Source: Janibacter melonis (GTDB lineage: Bacteria > Actinomycetota > Actinomycetes > Actinomycetales > Dermatophilaceae). Taken from it: a DNA stretch of 51,394 nucleotides. Of the stretch, positions 1-9,041 are shown in pieces. The translations under genes and the position numbers were made by a program. The notes under the pieces are model-generated. The model searched no databases. It saw only the letters and a list, made by a program, of their open reading frames with translations, and was not told where the DNA came from. Each line of letters opens with the position of its first letter. Position 1 is the stretch's first letter. The stretch covers positions 1 to 51,394 of the forward strand of contig NZ_JAJBZM010000004.1 of NCBI RefSeq assembly GCF_020567375.1. The letters are read 5' to 3'.

Positions 1-73
1 GGAGGGGGGCTCGGCGTAGACGCCGGGGGGTTACCGAAAGCGGAGGGAGCAAGTCGGACGCCAAGCGGGGCCC
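1..73. repeat. Terminal direct repeat, left copy (circular-contig overlap)
   Basis: These 73 bases are identical to 51322-51394. Identical contig ends of this size are the usual mark of a circular molecule written out with a short overlap. Bases 1-19 are therefore the last codons and TAG stop of the AbiV-like gene that ends at 51340. A small hairpin (CGGCGTAGACGCCG, 12-25) covers that stop. The overlap should be trimmed before any copy counting. Confidence 0.95.
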
Positions 74-190
74 CGAGGGCCTGGGTCGATGTTGCAGGGT
101 TGTCGTGCCATGTGCCGGTGAGCGTCGGAGGCTTCGAGGGTGAGTGTCGTCGTAGTGGCTGGACTAGTGGACAAGGAGATCTAGGACCCC

Positions 191-997
191 ATGGTGCGCG
201 AAGCTGACCAGCGATCCGAACGAGCAACTAAGGCCCACCGCGCCACCGAGATACTTGATGGCCTTCTGGAGGGCTGGTTCGACTACATCGGTGACCTCAA
301 TGGGCCTCCGCTGAAACTTCGTCACCTGACCCGGCCGCAGATGGTATTCGTAATGTCCCTCACCGCGCATGTGCACGCCACGGCCAAAGCGTTGCGTCCG
401 GTGTTGCCCGACGGCCTGACGATCGCCCACATGCCACTAGTGCGCTCGATCTTCGAAGCGACGGTCACCGCGGTGTGGTGTCAGGCGGTCGACGATGGCG
501 CCGAGGCGCTGATGCAGGAGGGGGATCGTCAGCGCAACAACGTGAGAAGAGCTGTCGGGGAAGCGCTGAGCGTGCGTGAGATGGAGCGGGTGGCGACCTA
601 TGACCTTGGCGCATTGATCTCGAGCAGCACTGCGCAAGGCCGCTCGATGGAGAAAAGGTTGGAAGATCTGGAGATGCCGGGTGCATACGTGATCTACAGG
701 GTGCTCAGCGGTCAGAGCCATGCCTCGATCGAGACGATGGAGAACTACGTCGACCAGCAGTCCTTCACCCAGGAGCCGCTGAGCATCAAGTCCAACCCCG
801 GTGCCCATCCGCGGAGCGCGGAGTGGATCGAGTTGTGCGCGTCATGTCTGGTGTGGTCAGGGGCTCTCATCAACTTCCACGATCCTGCTCGGTCCCGCCG
901 CTCGGAGTTGCGTCAGGCCGCCAGGGAGTTGCAGATCGATTGGATCCTGAAGGTCAAGCCGGATGCAGTCCGTCGTGGCGGAGGCAGGCCTCGCTGA
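191..997 (+). CDS. DUF5677-like helical protein, possible defence partner of AbiV
   Basis: Encodes 268 aa, mostly alpha-helical, with no signal peptide or membrane segment. Residues about 82-96 (LVRSIFEATVTAVWC) and 175-183 (YRVLSGQSH) resemble the two conserved helical signatures of DUF5677 proteins, which I recall as R-x3-E near a Trp and a YxxLSxxxH segment. An AAGGAG lies at 173-178, 12 nt before the ATG; a GTG at 194 is an alternative start. On the circle it follows the AbiV-like gene by about 170 bp on the same strand, so the two may form one module. The basic tail (RRGGGRPR) could touch nucleic acid. The family assignment rests on pattern recognition only, and the function is inferred from the neighbours. 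Confidence 0.6.
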   Translation: MVREADQRSERATKAHRATEILDGLLEGWFDYIGDLNGPPLKLRHLTRPQMVFVMSLTAHVHATAKALRPVLPDGLTIAHMPLVRSIFEATVTAVWCQAVDDGAEALMQEGDRQRNNVRRAVGEALSVREMERVATYDLGALISSSTAQGRSMEKRLEDLEMPGAYVIYRVLSGQSHASIETMENYVDQQSFTQEPLSIKSNPGAHPRSAEWIELCASCLVWSGALINFHDPARSRRSELRQAARELQIDWILKVKPDAVRRGGGRPR

Positions 998-1260
998 AGG
1001 GCTGCAGGTCTGCTGACGCGTTGGGCGCTCGTGGTGCGTATCGGGCTACCTCCTCCGGAACGGCCGCCGCCGGCAGGTTGTCCTCGTCTCGGACCGGAAG
1101 GACGACCTCGCGACGTTCATCGAGTGCGTCAAGGGGGTGAGCGCGGCCGCGTTTTCGGGCGAGTGGCATTGCGTCGGTAGCTGCGGCGCGGCGCCCCCCG
1201 TTTGACTGGCTGATCCACCCCTTCGGTCGAATTTCGGGCCATGCGGAGAACCAGACGCAT

Positions 1261-1548
1261 CTACTCGCTGTTCCCATCGCGGGGAGCCTGGGCCGCAGGA
1301 GAGACGGCCTTCTTTCGGGGTCGTCCAGGTCCGCGCCGACCTGGAATGGGCAGGCTCAGATGACGCAGTTCGCGATCGGTCCACCCGGCGTCCTGTGCGG
1401 ACTTGTACGCCGTGGCGTACGACCGCTCGGCGTCCTCAAGCGCGGTGCGAGCCTCCTCAACTTCACGCGCCTTTGCGGCGACGCCGTCGATGGCTGCGAG
1501 GCGCCCATCCATCAACTGCTGGGCTGCGAGACGGATGTCTTCGCTCAT
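1261..1548 (-). CDS. Small coiled-coil protein with AT-hook-like tail
   Basis: Encodes 95 aa. Residues about 5-55 form a charged amphipathic helix rich in Ala, Glu and Arg, probably a coiled coil. The C-terminal third carries GRRGPGRPRKK, which matches the GRP core of an AT-hook DNA-binding motif. An AAGGGG lies about 10 nt before the ATG at 1548. It is convergent with the gene at 191 and divergent from the mobilization genes, next to the candidate oriT. A role as a nucleoid-type or relaxosome accessory protein is possible but is inferred from position and motif. No enzymatic motif is visible. Confidence 0.6.
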   Translation of the reverse strand: MSEDIRLAAQQLMDGRLAAIDGVAAKAREVEEARTALEDAERSYATAYKSAQDAGWTDRELRHLSLPIPGRRGPGRPRKKAVSPAAQAPRDGNSE

Positions 1549-1652
1549 CGGTGATGCACCCCTTCATCTAGGCCAGTAGTTCGTCCTTTCACGCTACCGG
1601 CCGACCAACGTTTGGGCACCTGCGCAGACAGGGCATAGACAGCAAGATGGAA

Positions 1653-1669
1653 AGTTATGGTGCATAACT
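1653..1669. other. Candidate oriT hairpin upstream of mobilization genes
   Basis: A perfect inverted repeat (AGTTATG, GTG loop, CATAACT) lies in an AT-richer patch about 100 bp before the MobC-like gene. In mobilizable plasmids the relaxase nick site commonly lies beside such a hairpin just upstream of mobC and the relaxase gene. No known nic consensus is recognised here, so the assignment rests on position and structure. It could instead be the operator for the mob operon. Confidence 0.4.
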
Positions 1670-1762
1670 GATCTCAGCCGTCGCGCTGCGCTGACTTCGG
1701 TGCCACACTGGAGGTGTGGAGTCCCGCGGTTGCGGGTCGCTGCGCTGGCGAAGGGAGGCGGC

Positions 1763-2188
1763 ATGGCCGCAGGGCAGAGCCCCCGGCGAAAGGCGCCGGG
1801 TCGTCGCCGCGCGAACTCGGACGAGCCGCGTGACAACCGGATCGGTTTGTCGTGCACCGACGAGGAGCTGTCGATGCTGTTCGGCCTGGCGGCGGTGCAC
1901 AACATCTCGATCCAGAACCTGCTGATGAGGTCGGCGCTGGCGGGTGACTCGCAGAACGCCGCGCGGACCGCCGAGCTGGTCTCGGAGCTGCGTGACACGC
2001 GCCAGTTGTTCAGCGTGGCCACGAACCTGCTCAACCAGTTGGCGAAGGTCGCGAACTCGACGGGGGCGGTACCCGCTCAGCTCGACGATGCGTTGCGTGT
2101 CCTCGAGCGCGGTCAGGGGCAGGTGCAGGACTTGCTCGACGACTTCGGCGAGCGGTGGAACGACAAGGGCAAGCGGGGCCCGACGTGA
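1763..2188 (+). CDS. MobC-like relaxosome accessory protein
   Basis: Encodes 141 aa. A basic N-tail (PRRKAPGRRR) precedes a region like the ribbon-helix-helix part of MobC proteins (RIGLSCTDEEL through NLLMRSAL). A helical segment with NQLAKVAN follows, resembling the MobC family's conserved N-x-N(L)N(Q)xA motif. MobC proteins bind oriT and help the relaxase melt and nick DNA. The ATG at 1763 is chosen because GGGAGG sits 6-8 nt upstream; an earlier in-frame start at 1700 has no such site. Its stop overlaps the relaxase start (GTGA), which implies translational coupling. Both position and sequence support the call. Confidence 0.75.
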   Translation: MAAGQSPRRKAPGRRRANSDEPRDNRIGLSCTDEELSMLFGLAAVHNISIQNLLMRSALAGDSQNAARTAELVSELRDTRQLFSVATNLLNQLAKVANSTGAVPAQLDDALRVLERGQGQVQDLLDDFGERWNDKGKRGPT

Positions 2189-3807
2189 TCGTGAGAGTGA
2201 TCCCCAAGGGCGGGTCGGACATGCCTGGGTTGGCCGCATATATGTGGGGCCCGGGAAAGGCCGAGGAGCACACGGACCAGAAGATGATCGCGTCTACCGG
2301 CGCCGGTGAAATCGCGATCGGTGACGCGTCGATGTTCTTCGTCGGAGACCAGGCCGCGCGCCTGAACGAGGAGACGTTGGACTCGGTCGCTGCGCGTGCC
2401 GAGGGCGCGAAACTCGAAGCGGACTGGCGACGGTTTCGTGAGGAGTCGAAGCAGCTCGTCAGCGCCGGCACCGGGCAGGTAGCCGAGAGCGAGGGCGGCA
2501 GCGGAGGTGACGTCCTGCGCGTCGACGAGGCGTTCACCACCAGCGAGCGTCAGCCCCGCACCGGGTGGAACCGCCCTCACGTCATGCACGTGACGTTCGC
2601 CCTCCGCGAGGACGAGGGCCAGCTCAGTGATGAGACCTGGGGTCGCATCGCCGCGGACTACGTCAAGGGCATGGGTTTCGCCGGCGGCGAGGACGAGCCG
2701 GGATGCCGGTGGGCGGCGTGGAGGCACGGTCTGTCGGCCAGCGGTAACGACCACATCCACGTCGCGGTGTGTCTGGTCCGTGAGGACGGTCGGTGGGCCA
2801 ACGAGCACCGCAGTTTCATGCGGTCCCGTGCGATCGGCGACGAGCTGGAGAAGAAGTACGGGCTGCGACCCGTGAAGGACTCAGAGCAGCAGCGGGGGAT
2901 GCCGGCCTACACCAAGGGCGAGGCCCGCCGGATGCGTGAGAGCGGCACCGAGATCCCCGAGCGGCAGCGTCTGGCGATGGTGGTGCGAACCGCGGCGATG
3001 AACGCCGGGACCGAGAAGCAGTTCATCGCCGAGGTGCTGCGGCAGGGAGTGCGGGTGCGGCCCCGGTTCTCCAAGGACGGGACCGAGGTCACCGGCGCCT
3101 CGTACACCTTCCGGGACGGCTCCGGTCCTTGGCTAGGAGGTACGAGCCTGGCGCGCGACCTGACCCTGCCGAAGCTGCGCGCGATGTGGGACGACACCCC
3201 GCAGAACCGCGTCGAGGCGAAGGGGGTTTGGGACCGCCGCGAGGGCATCCCCAAGGAGAGCGCGGCCCCGGCCGGTACGGGCTCGTGGAACGCAGCGCAG
3301 CAGGCTCTGGCCAAGTGGGCGGCGAAGGTCGAGCAGATCGACCCGCGCGACTACGCGACCTGGTCGTCCACCGCCCGCGACGCGGCTGCGATCACCTCAG
3401 AGCTCACCCGCTTCTCCGGGGGCCGCCAGGAGCAGCTGCTCGCCAAGGCCACGCAGGAGCTTGCACGCAACGCGCAGACGCGGCAGCGGGTCGCTGCACC
3501 GGCTGCGGACGACGCTCGTGTCGCGTGCCGGCACATCTCGCTTGCCCTGCGCTCGGCATCGAAGTCCGACGCCGCCGGGTGGTGGGCGGTGTGGCAGCAG
3601 CTCTCGCGGGTCAACCGCGCGATCCACGGTGCGCAGAGCGCCCGCGGTGAACTCGTGCGCGCCCAGCGCTTGGAGCGCGCCGCTCACCGCGACCTCGTGA
3701 GCATCCAGAACGGGCTACGCAAGGCAGCCGAGTCCAAGCCGGCGCAGACCCCCCGGCCCCGAGCAGCGCAGAGGACGACCGAGACCGACAGGGAGCAGGG
3801 ACGATGA
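2185..3807 (+). CDS. Conjugative relaxase (MOB family, VirD2/MobA-like)
   Basis: Encodes 540 aa from the GTG at 2185, which overlaps the mobC stop by four bases; a GTG at 2155 would add 10 residues. Near the N-terminus, LAAYMWGPGKAEEH resembles actinobacterial relaxase motif I, with Tyr19 as the likely nucleophile that cleaves oriT and stays linked to the 5' end. Residues about 181-196 (H-x8-HIHVAV) give the histidine triad (H181, H190, H192) that binds the catalytic metal. The C-terminal half is Ala/Arg-rich and helical and probably contacts DNA or the coupling protein. It lies in an operon with mobC upstream and a coiled-coil gene overlapping its stop. I am confident it is a relaxase but not of the exact MOB subfamily. 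Confidence 0.85.
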   Translation: MIVRVIPKGGSDMPGLAAYMWGPGKAEEHTDQKMIASTGAGEIAIGDASMFFVGDQAARLNEETLDSVAARAEGAKLEADWRRFREESKQLVSAGTGQVAESEGGSGGDVLRVDEAFTTSERQPRTGWNRPHVMHVTFALREDEGQLSDETWGRIAADYVKGMGFAGGEDEPGCRWAAWRHGLSASGNDHIHVAVCLVREDGRWANEHRSFMRSRAIGDELEKKYGLRPVKDSEQQRGMPAYTKGEARRMRESGTEIPERQRLAMVVRTAAMNAGTEKQFIAEVLRQGVRVRPRFSKDGTEVTGASYTFRDGSGPWLGGTSLARDLTLPKLRAMWDDTPQNRVEAKGVWDRREGIPKESAAPAGTGSWNAAQQALAKWAAKVEQIDPRDYATWSSTARDAAAITSELTRFSGGRQEQLLAKATQELARNAQTRQRVAAPAADDARVACRHISLALRSASKSDAAGWWAVWQQLSRVNRAIHGAQSARGELVRAQRLERAAHRDLVSIQNGLRKAAESKPAQTPRPRAAQRTTETDREQGR

Positions 3808-4859
3808 GCGAGCACAGCATGGACGAGACGATGAGTGACGTCACCCGCAGCGCGCGGCTGGCCGTGATGCTCATGGCACAGGCCAGCGAGCAGCTGGCTC
3901 GCCGCATTGCTGAGGCGCAGCGCGCGGCCGCGCAGGACACCAACGAGCGAGCGACTGCGCTGCGCGAGCAGCTCAACCTCGCCCAGGACGCCGCGCGCGC
4001 CTCCTACGAACCGTTGACGGACCCTGCCCGCTTCGCTGACACCAGCGCTGAGACAGCCGTCTCGGCATGGGCGACCGCCGCGGCGTGGAGCGACGTCGAC
4101 CCGCAGGCCGCGGCCGCACAGGCCTCCCTTCGTCAGCAGATCGTCGATCGGTGGGACGTCGACCCGCAGACGCTGCGCGACGCGACCCTCGCCGACGCGC
4201 AGACGGCCGCCGAGCCTGCGCGCGACGCGACCGCTGAGACCGAGAGGCTGACCGAGGTGATGGACCCCGAGTGGCGAGAGCACGCCAGCGTCGAGGAGCT
4301 CGAGGCGCGCTGGCACGAGGCGCAGAACCACCCCCATCGTCCCGGAGCGGCCGAGACCCTCGCCGTCCTCGACCGCGAGCTGCACGACCGGTTCGGCCTC
4401 GACGTCGAGATGCTGCGTCGCAGCGAACAGGACATGGGAGAGGCGCTGTGGCACGCCGCCGGCGACCACGCCGCGGCCGAGGCAGACCGAGCCGCTGAGA
4501 CCGGCGAGCAGACCAGCGCCGCCGGCTGGGAGAACGAGGCCCACGCCGAGCGCAACCGCGAGGCCACCGCCGGCGACGACGCCGGCCAGGAGGTCGAAGA
4601 CAGCGTCGATGCCCGCGAGGCCGAGGGCAAGGCAACCGCCGAATCAGCCGCGGCCGAGACCGAACACGGCCAAGCCCGCGCAGACGCCGCCGCGATGGAC
4701 CGAGCGGGCGTACCCGCCCGCTCCCAGCAGGTCCGCCTGAGCACAGCCAAGGGCTTCGCTACTAGTACCGAGCAGGCCGCTCGGGGCCCGGCCAGGGTCA
4801 AAGCACGCAAGGCAAGCAAGGCGCACGCCACCGAGCGGGGCCACGATCGGAGCCGATAA
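3804..4859 (+). CDS. Long coiled-coil protein of the mobilization operon
   Basis: Encodes 351 aa, very rich in Ala, Glu, Arg and Asp and almost entirely predicted helix. No catalytic motif, membrane segment or signal peptide is visible. The ATG overlaps the relaxase TGA (ATGA), so it is probably translated with the relaxase. Residues about 65-210 contain more varied helices (SYEPLTDPARFADTS, LDRELHDRFGLDVEML), while the last third is low-complexity and ends in a Lys/Arg tail. Proteins of this kind often follow relaxase genes on actinobacterial plasmids. A relaxosome scaffold is plausible, but it is an inference. Confidence 0.65.
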   Translation: MSEHSMDETMSDVTRSARLAVMLMAQASEQLARRIAEAQRAAAQDTNERATALREQLNLAQDAARASYEPLTDPARFADTSAETAVSAWATAAAWSDVDPQAAAAQASLRQQIVDRWDVDPQTLRDATLADAQTAAEPARDATAETERLTEVMDPEWREHASVEELEARWHEAQNHPHRPGAAETLAVLDRELHDRFGLDVEMLRRSEQDMGEALWHAAGDHAAAEADRAAETGEQTSAAGWENEAHAERNREATAGDDAGQEVEDSVDAREAEGKATAESAAAETEHGQARADAAAMDRAGVPARSQQVRLSTAKGFATSTEQAARGPARVKARKASKAHATERGHDRSR

Positions 4860-4872
4860 ATCCCCGTCCGCG

Positions 4873-6801
4873 CTACGTTTCCTCGCGCCGGTTTAGACCA
4901 ATCCCAAACGCCGCACCACGGCCGGCCTTGTGTGATCGAACAGGCAGCTCTGGCATCGAGAGCCAAGCGGAGGCCCCTCCGTCCGCAGACGTTAGCGAGC
5001 CGGAGACCCCCACCTTGCTGTTCAACTGCTCACGAAGCGCCGCGGCGAGTTGGTCGATGCCCGTGGTTGCGACGCTCGCCGCCCTAGCAAGACGCCGCAC
5101 CTGCTGAAGCTTTCGGAGTTTGGTCGGAAGGTCCTCATCGGGGTTTTCCACGATCGCCGAGTGCGCCAAACCAACCCACTTTTCGGCACTCAGAGGACAG
5201 GCTCCGTCGACCCGCGTCGCCGCACAGACAGCGAGGAAGGACAGCCTGGCGGCGTGGTCCTTGCCCGGGTCCTCCCGGGTCCAGGCGCGGAACTCATCGA
5301 GGGATGCCGTGGTCTCGCTGACCCCGGTGTCGACACCAACGACAATTCGCAGGATCTGGGTCGAGGGGGGAAGGAAGCCGACGAGAGCCATCACGAGTGG
5401 CATCGTGTCGACGTCCTCACCGACAGAGGAGGACCCGGAGATGACCGCCAGCTCACCGCCGATGTCCAGATCGGCGTCTGATAGCCCTGCGAACTCGCAG
5501 AGGTACTGCACGAGCTCTCGCCGCGCTCGAGGTGACCAGGTTTCGGGGCCTGGCAATGAGTGACCAGCCTTGAGCAGTGTCAAGAGAATGCCTCGAGCTA
5601 TGCCTTGGTAGGTCTCAACCTCTCCCAGCACGGCGTCGATGAAGGCGTCGAAGGTCAGGCGCTGCGCCCCGTGCTGCAGCAAGACCGCACCCTCCGCTAC
5701 GCCGTAGTCCTGATGACCATCCGCGTCCCGCAGAGCACGATTCACTCCCGACAACGCAACGCTCGGGACGTACTTCGGTGCATCGCGCAGGAGCAACCCG
5801 ACGCCCTCCGCCCGGGCTGACTCGTAGGGGGTCTCTGTCAGCTGTGCCTTCAGTAGGGCCAAGCACGTCCTCAGGCCACGCTCCCGCACGACCTTGGCTA
5901 GATCAAGGGCGCGACCGACGACGACGACGTCGTCCTCCTCGTCCGAGATCGCATTCTGAACCGTGACAAGACTTGCCCCGAGGAGAGCCTCTGAAACGTG
6001 CAGATCCCCCGAAAATGCAGCAACAGCATCAGCATCTAACGGCCCTTCAAGGGCGCTCTCGACGCTATCGGAGAGTCCTATCAGTCGCTCAGCGTCGAGA
6101 TGCTCGACAGAGGCGTCGATTGCACTAATGGCGATCTGGAGGCCGATATCCCCGGGAGGCAGGCCCAGCGCGGGGGCGAGACCGTCCTGCAACTCGGTGA
6201 AGCTTCGACCGCCGATCAACCCCGCGTGACTAGCGGCCAGAGCCGACCACGGACTTCCAAACTGCCGCTGTTCCTCGGGTCCCGGAATCTCGGAGTGGTC
6301 CAGATGATCGCTGGCCTCATCAATCAATGCCTGTCCTCTGCTCTCGAGGTTCTGAGCTTCGAGCACGGAGTCAGCCCTGAGCGTCTCCAAGTAGAGGTCG
6401 AAGCCCGATTGAAGTAGATGGAGCGAAGTCGAGCAGCGCCGGCCCCTGTTTCGGTGGGGTCGCGGAAGGGGTGCCTCGCTGTCGGCGACAAGCTGATCCA
6501 GGTCACGCAGGGCGGTAGTTAGAGGCTGGGCTGACACTCCCGATCGTGCGGCCCGGGCAAGAGCACGTTGCAGGGCTGTCAGAGTGGCATCGACTTGGCT
6601 CGCCAGCTCCTCCGGAAACGGCCTTCCCGCGATGGGAACACCTCGATTCGCCACAGCCTGAGCCACTATCCGACGACGACGATCCACCGATGGCTGGATC
6701 TCATGTCGCTTCGGCGGCGCGCCGCAGTCGGGACAAGGGCACTTTGCGAGACGAGCGCCCCCACACCGCGTGCATTGAAGCTGATCGAAGTCGAGTCGCA
6801 T
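4873..6801 (-). CDS. Large zinc-ribbon protein of unknown function
   Basis: Encodes 642 aa from the ATG at 6801 (GGAG a few bases upstream); a GTG at 6819 would add six residues. The N-terminus has a compact Cys4 zinc ribbon (CTRCGG, then CPCPDCGAPP). The remaining roughly 600 residues are acidic and helical, with no recognised catalytic motif and no membrane segment. It is convergent with the relaxase operon (13 bp gap) and sits downstream of the DUF4913 gene at the tail of the secretion operon. The wobble bases are less GC-biased than in the tra genes, suggesting a separate origin. A cargo or anti-defence role is possible, but I do not recognise the family. Confidence 0.6.
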   Translation of the reverse strand: MRLDFDQLQCTRCGGARLAKCPCPDCGAPPKRHEIQPSVDRRRRIVAQAVANRGVPIAGRPFPEELASQVDATLTALQRALARAARSGVSAQPLTTALRDLDQLVADSEAPLPRPHRNRGRRCSTSLHLLQSGFDLYLETLRADSVLEAQNLESRGQALIDEASDHLDHSEIPGPEEQRQFGSPWSALAASHAGLIGGRSFTELQDGLAPALGLPPGDIGLQIAISAIDASVEHLDAERLIGLSDSVESALEGPLDADAVAAFSGDLHVSEALLGASLVTVQNAISDEEDDVVVVGRALDLAKVVRERGLRTCLALLKAQLTETPYESARAEGVGLLLRDAPKYVPSVALSGVNRALRDADGHQDYGVAEGAVLLQHGAQRLTFDAFIDAVLGEVETYQGIARGILLTLLKAGHSLPGPETWSPRARRELVQYLCEFAGLSDADLDIGGELAVISGSSSVGEDVDTMPLVMALVGFLPPSTQILRIVVGVDTGVSETTASLDEFRAWTREDPGKDHAARLSFLAVCAATRVDGACPLSAEKWVGLAHSAIVENPDEDLPTKLRKLQQVRRLARAASVATTGIDQLAAALREQLNSKVGVSGSLTSADGGASAWLSMPELPVRSHKAGRGAAFGIGLNRREET

Positions 6802-6828
6802 CGCTCTCCAGTTGGACACCCACCCACG

Positions 6829-7335
6829 CTATGACTCTGCGCTGACAGGGGCAGCGTCCTCGTCGGCGATGACGCTCGTTTGCGACGCCGCTTCTCCGCG
6901 AACACCCTCCGCTGTGGCTCCTGGCGATGGGTGAGCTACGAACATCCCATTGGGGGGCGGCGTAGCGCCCAAGGCCGGGACAACCTGATGCGCTCCACGA
7001 CGAGCATTGCACCCACGAAACGGCGTCGTCTCCGGGGAGGTCAGTGCTGCGACGGTGGGGTCGAGGTAGTCGCGTATCCAAACGGCGGTGCCGGTGCCGG
7101 GCTCTCGACGCAGGGCTTCGAAGGCGTCCCACAGTGCTTCGAGTCGCAGGACTGCCTCTTCGTGGTCCCACCACTTCGGGCACCAGGCGCTGACCTCGTG
7201 CCGCAGGCACACCTCGAGGAAGAAGTCCTCGACGAACGCCGGGAGCGAGGAGAACGCCAGCTCAGCCGCTGCCACGGAGGCGTTCCCATCCGATCCTGGG
7301 TCGACGATCTCCTGGGTCCAGTCGGTCTCGCTCAC
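6829..7335 (-). CDS. DUF4913 family protein
   Basis: Encodes 168 aa. Residues about 30-110 hold the Trp-rich DUF4913 signature: a segment ending FFLEVCLRHEV, then WCPKWWDHEEAVLRLEALW, then an R-EPGTGTAVWIRDYLDP block, ending near PFRGC. These small soluble proteins are common next to VirD4-type genes on actinobacterial plasmids and integrative elements, and their function is unknown. The start overlaps the VirD4-like stop by four bases (7332-7335), so it is the last tightly coupled gene of the secretion operon. The C-terminal 60 residues are low-complexity. Confidence 0.8.
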   Translation of the reverse strand: MSETDWTQEIVDPGSDGNASVAAAELAFSSLPAFVEDFFLEVCLRHEVSAWCPKWWDHEEAVLRLEALWDAFEALRREPGTGTAVWIRDYLDPTVAALTSPETTPFRGCNARRGAHQVVPALGATPPPNGMFVAHPSPGATAEGVRGEAASQTSVIADEDAAPVSAES

Positions 7336-9041
7336 GCGCTCTCCTGCCCGGTGTAGTAGGCGATGCCCTCACGGACGAGGTCGGCCTGCGGCAGCGCGGA
7401 CCAGTGCTCGAGCGCGACGAGCACCGCCGGCATCCCCGATGCCAGCGCGACCGCGCGCCCTCGCGGCAGGGAGGCGACCTCGTCGACGTCGAGGATCTTC
7501 TCGCGGCGCAGCTGTTGGGTCGTCGATCCGCCGGAGCGCATGCTCGTCGAGGCTGAGCGGGTGCGTACGTCGTGATCGCCGATGAGGCGGGAGATGGTGC
7601 CGGCGAACTCGTCGTCACCGATGCCGGGGCCGATCCCGCGCAGGTTCGCCGCGTCCCACATCTGCTTCATGCCCTCGCGGCCCCACACCCGCACGCCCTG
7701 GGACCAGGACTGCAGGTAGGTGCACAGGATGATCCCGCGCGAGCCGTAGTGGGAGTAGAGGTCGGGCAGCTGGGGCCAGCGGCAGATGTTCGCGGCCTCG
7801 TCGAGCACGCACAGCAGGGGGCGGGCCAGGCGCCCGCCCTGCTCGATGCCGTACTCCTCGGCGGCGCGGGTGACCGCGACTGTCAGCGCGGCGGTGATCG
7901 CCCGGGCCGAGCCGGGTCCTTCCTTGCTGAGCAGGTGCAGGGTGTCGGTGGAGCGCACGAACCGCTCCGGAGAGAACTCGACACGCCCCTCGCCCGGGGT
8001 GATCCACGGGATCAGGGAGGGGTTGCGCAGCCAGGACAACAGGTTCTCGGCCGAGCCGTAGATGCCGTCACGCTGCTTGGGGGTCTTGATGCGCGCGGAC
8101 TCGACGTCGATCGAGGCGGAGTCCTCGCCCGCGGCGATGAGCAGGTCCTCGGGTTCGCGGTCGTCGGGCTGACGTACCCAGCGGTGCACGTCGAGCATGC
8201 TGCGCTCTCCCTTGGCCGCGGCCAGGAGCAGGGCGGCGACGAGGGTCTGAGCGGCGGTGTCGAAGTAGGCGTCGGTCTTGGCCGTGACGTCTCGGGTCGC
8301 GGCCGCGAACAGCGAGACGATCTCGTCGGCGCGGGTGGGGTCGGTGACGTAGGACAGCGGAGACCACCACCACGTCGCCTGGCCGCCGGCCAGGCCCTGC
8401 GGGTCGTGGATGCGGACCAGCCCGACCTGGGAGCGGGGGCCGGCGGTCGCGTCGACGAGGTCGCGCTTGTTGCTCGTGGCGAGCACGGGCCCGCCGGTGG
8501 CCAGCACCTGCGGGATGCACAGGCAGGAGGTCTTGCCCGCGCGCGGACCCATGACCCACAGCTGGGTCCACTCCCACGACGTGCCCAGCGGCGCGCGCCC
8601 GTTGACGGCCTTGCCGATGGGGACGCCGGCCCCGCACTCGGGGCTGACTCCCAGACGGCGTGCGTCGCTGCTCAGAGCGCTCATGGCGAGCTCGTGCACG
8701 TCCTTGGGCCGTGACATCGACCGGGCGAGGTGGTCTACCCGTGCGGCGGGGTCGCTGCCGCGACGGCGGTAGATCGCGGCGGCACCGACGGCCGCGGCGA
8801 GCAGGATCACCACAAACACCACAACGACGGCAGTGGCGCCGCCGGACCAGGAGGCGCGACCGGTGACGATCTGACTGACCCAGGCGAAGGGGTTGGCCGG
8901 CGGGTTCAGCCCGGCCAGGTGGGCTGCCGCCCATCCGGTCAGGACGAGCACCACGATCAGCAGCAGCGAGCCGACCAGGACGTACAGGCCGGTGTCGCTG
9001 TTGGGGTCGCGCAGGCGCCCTGCGCGGCGCTGGGCGCTCAC
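7332..9041 (-). CDS. VirD4/TraG-type coupling protein (T4CP)
   Basis: Encodes 569 aa. The GTG at 9041 is chosen because it overlaps the VirB4 stop (GTGA); the reading frame stays open upstream only as a shadow of that gene. Two membrane helices (about 19-44 and 69-91) anchor it. Walker A is GPRAGKT (165-171) and Walker B is CVLDEA (411-416), followed by the conserved TraM-recognition-type segment. Coupling proteins are hexameric ATPases that bring the relaxase-DNA complex to the secretion channel and pump DNA. Its place between virB4 and the DUF4913 gene is typical of actinobacterial conjugation modules. Confidence 0.9.
   Translation of the reverse strand: MSAQRRAGRLRDPNSDTGLYVLVGSLLLIVVLVLTGWAAAHLAGLNPPANPFAWVSQIVTGRASWSGGATAVVVVFVVILLAAAVGAAAIYRRRGSDPAARVDHLARSMSRPKDVHELAMSALSSDARRLGVSPECGAGVPIGKAVNGRAPLGTSWEWTQLWVMGPRAGKTSCLCIPQVLATGGPVLATSNKRDLVDATAGPRSQVGLVRIHDPQGLAGGQATWWWSPLSYVTDPTRADEIVSLFAAATRDVTAKTDAYFDTAAQTLVAALLLAAAKGERSMLDVHRWVRQPDDREPEDLLIAAGEDSASIDVESARIKTPKQRDGIYGSAENLLSWLRNPSLIPWITPGEGRVEFSPERFVRSTDTLHLLSKEGPGSARAITAALTVAVTRAAEEYGIEQGGRLARPLLCVLDEAANICRWPQLPDLYSHYGSRGIILCTYLQSWSQGVRVWGREGMKQMWDAANLRGIGPGIGDDEFAGTISRLIGDHDVRTRSASTSMRSGGSTTQQLRREKILDVDEVASLPRGRAVALASGMPAVLVALEHWSALPQADLVREGIAYYTGQESA

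Noticed and set aside
1-73. Terminal repeat of a linear plasmid or transposon
   Set aside because: The repeat is direct, not inverted, short, and runs through the end of an open reading frame, as expected for a circular assembly overlap.
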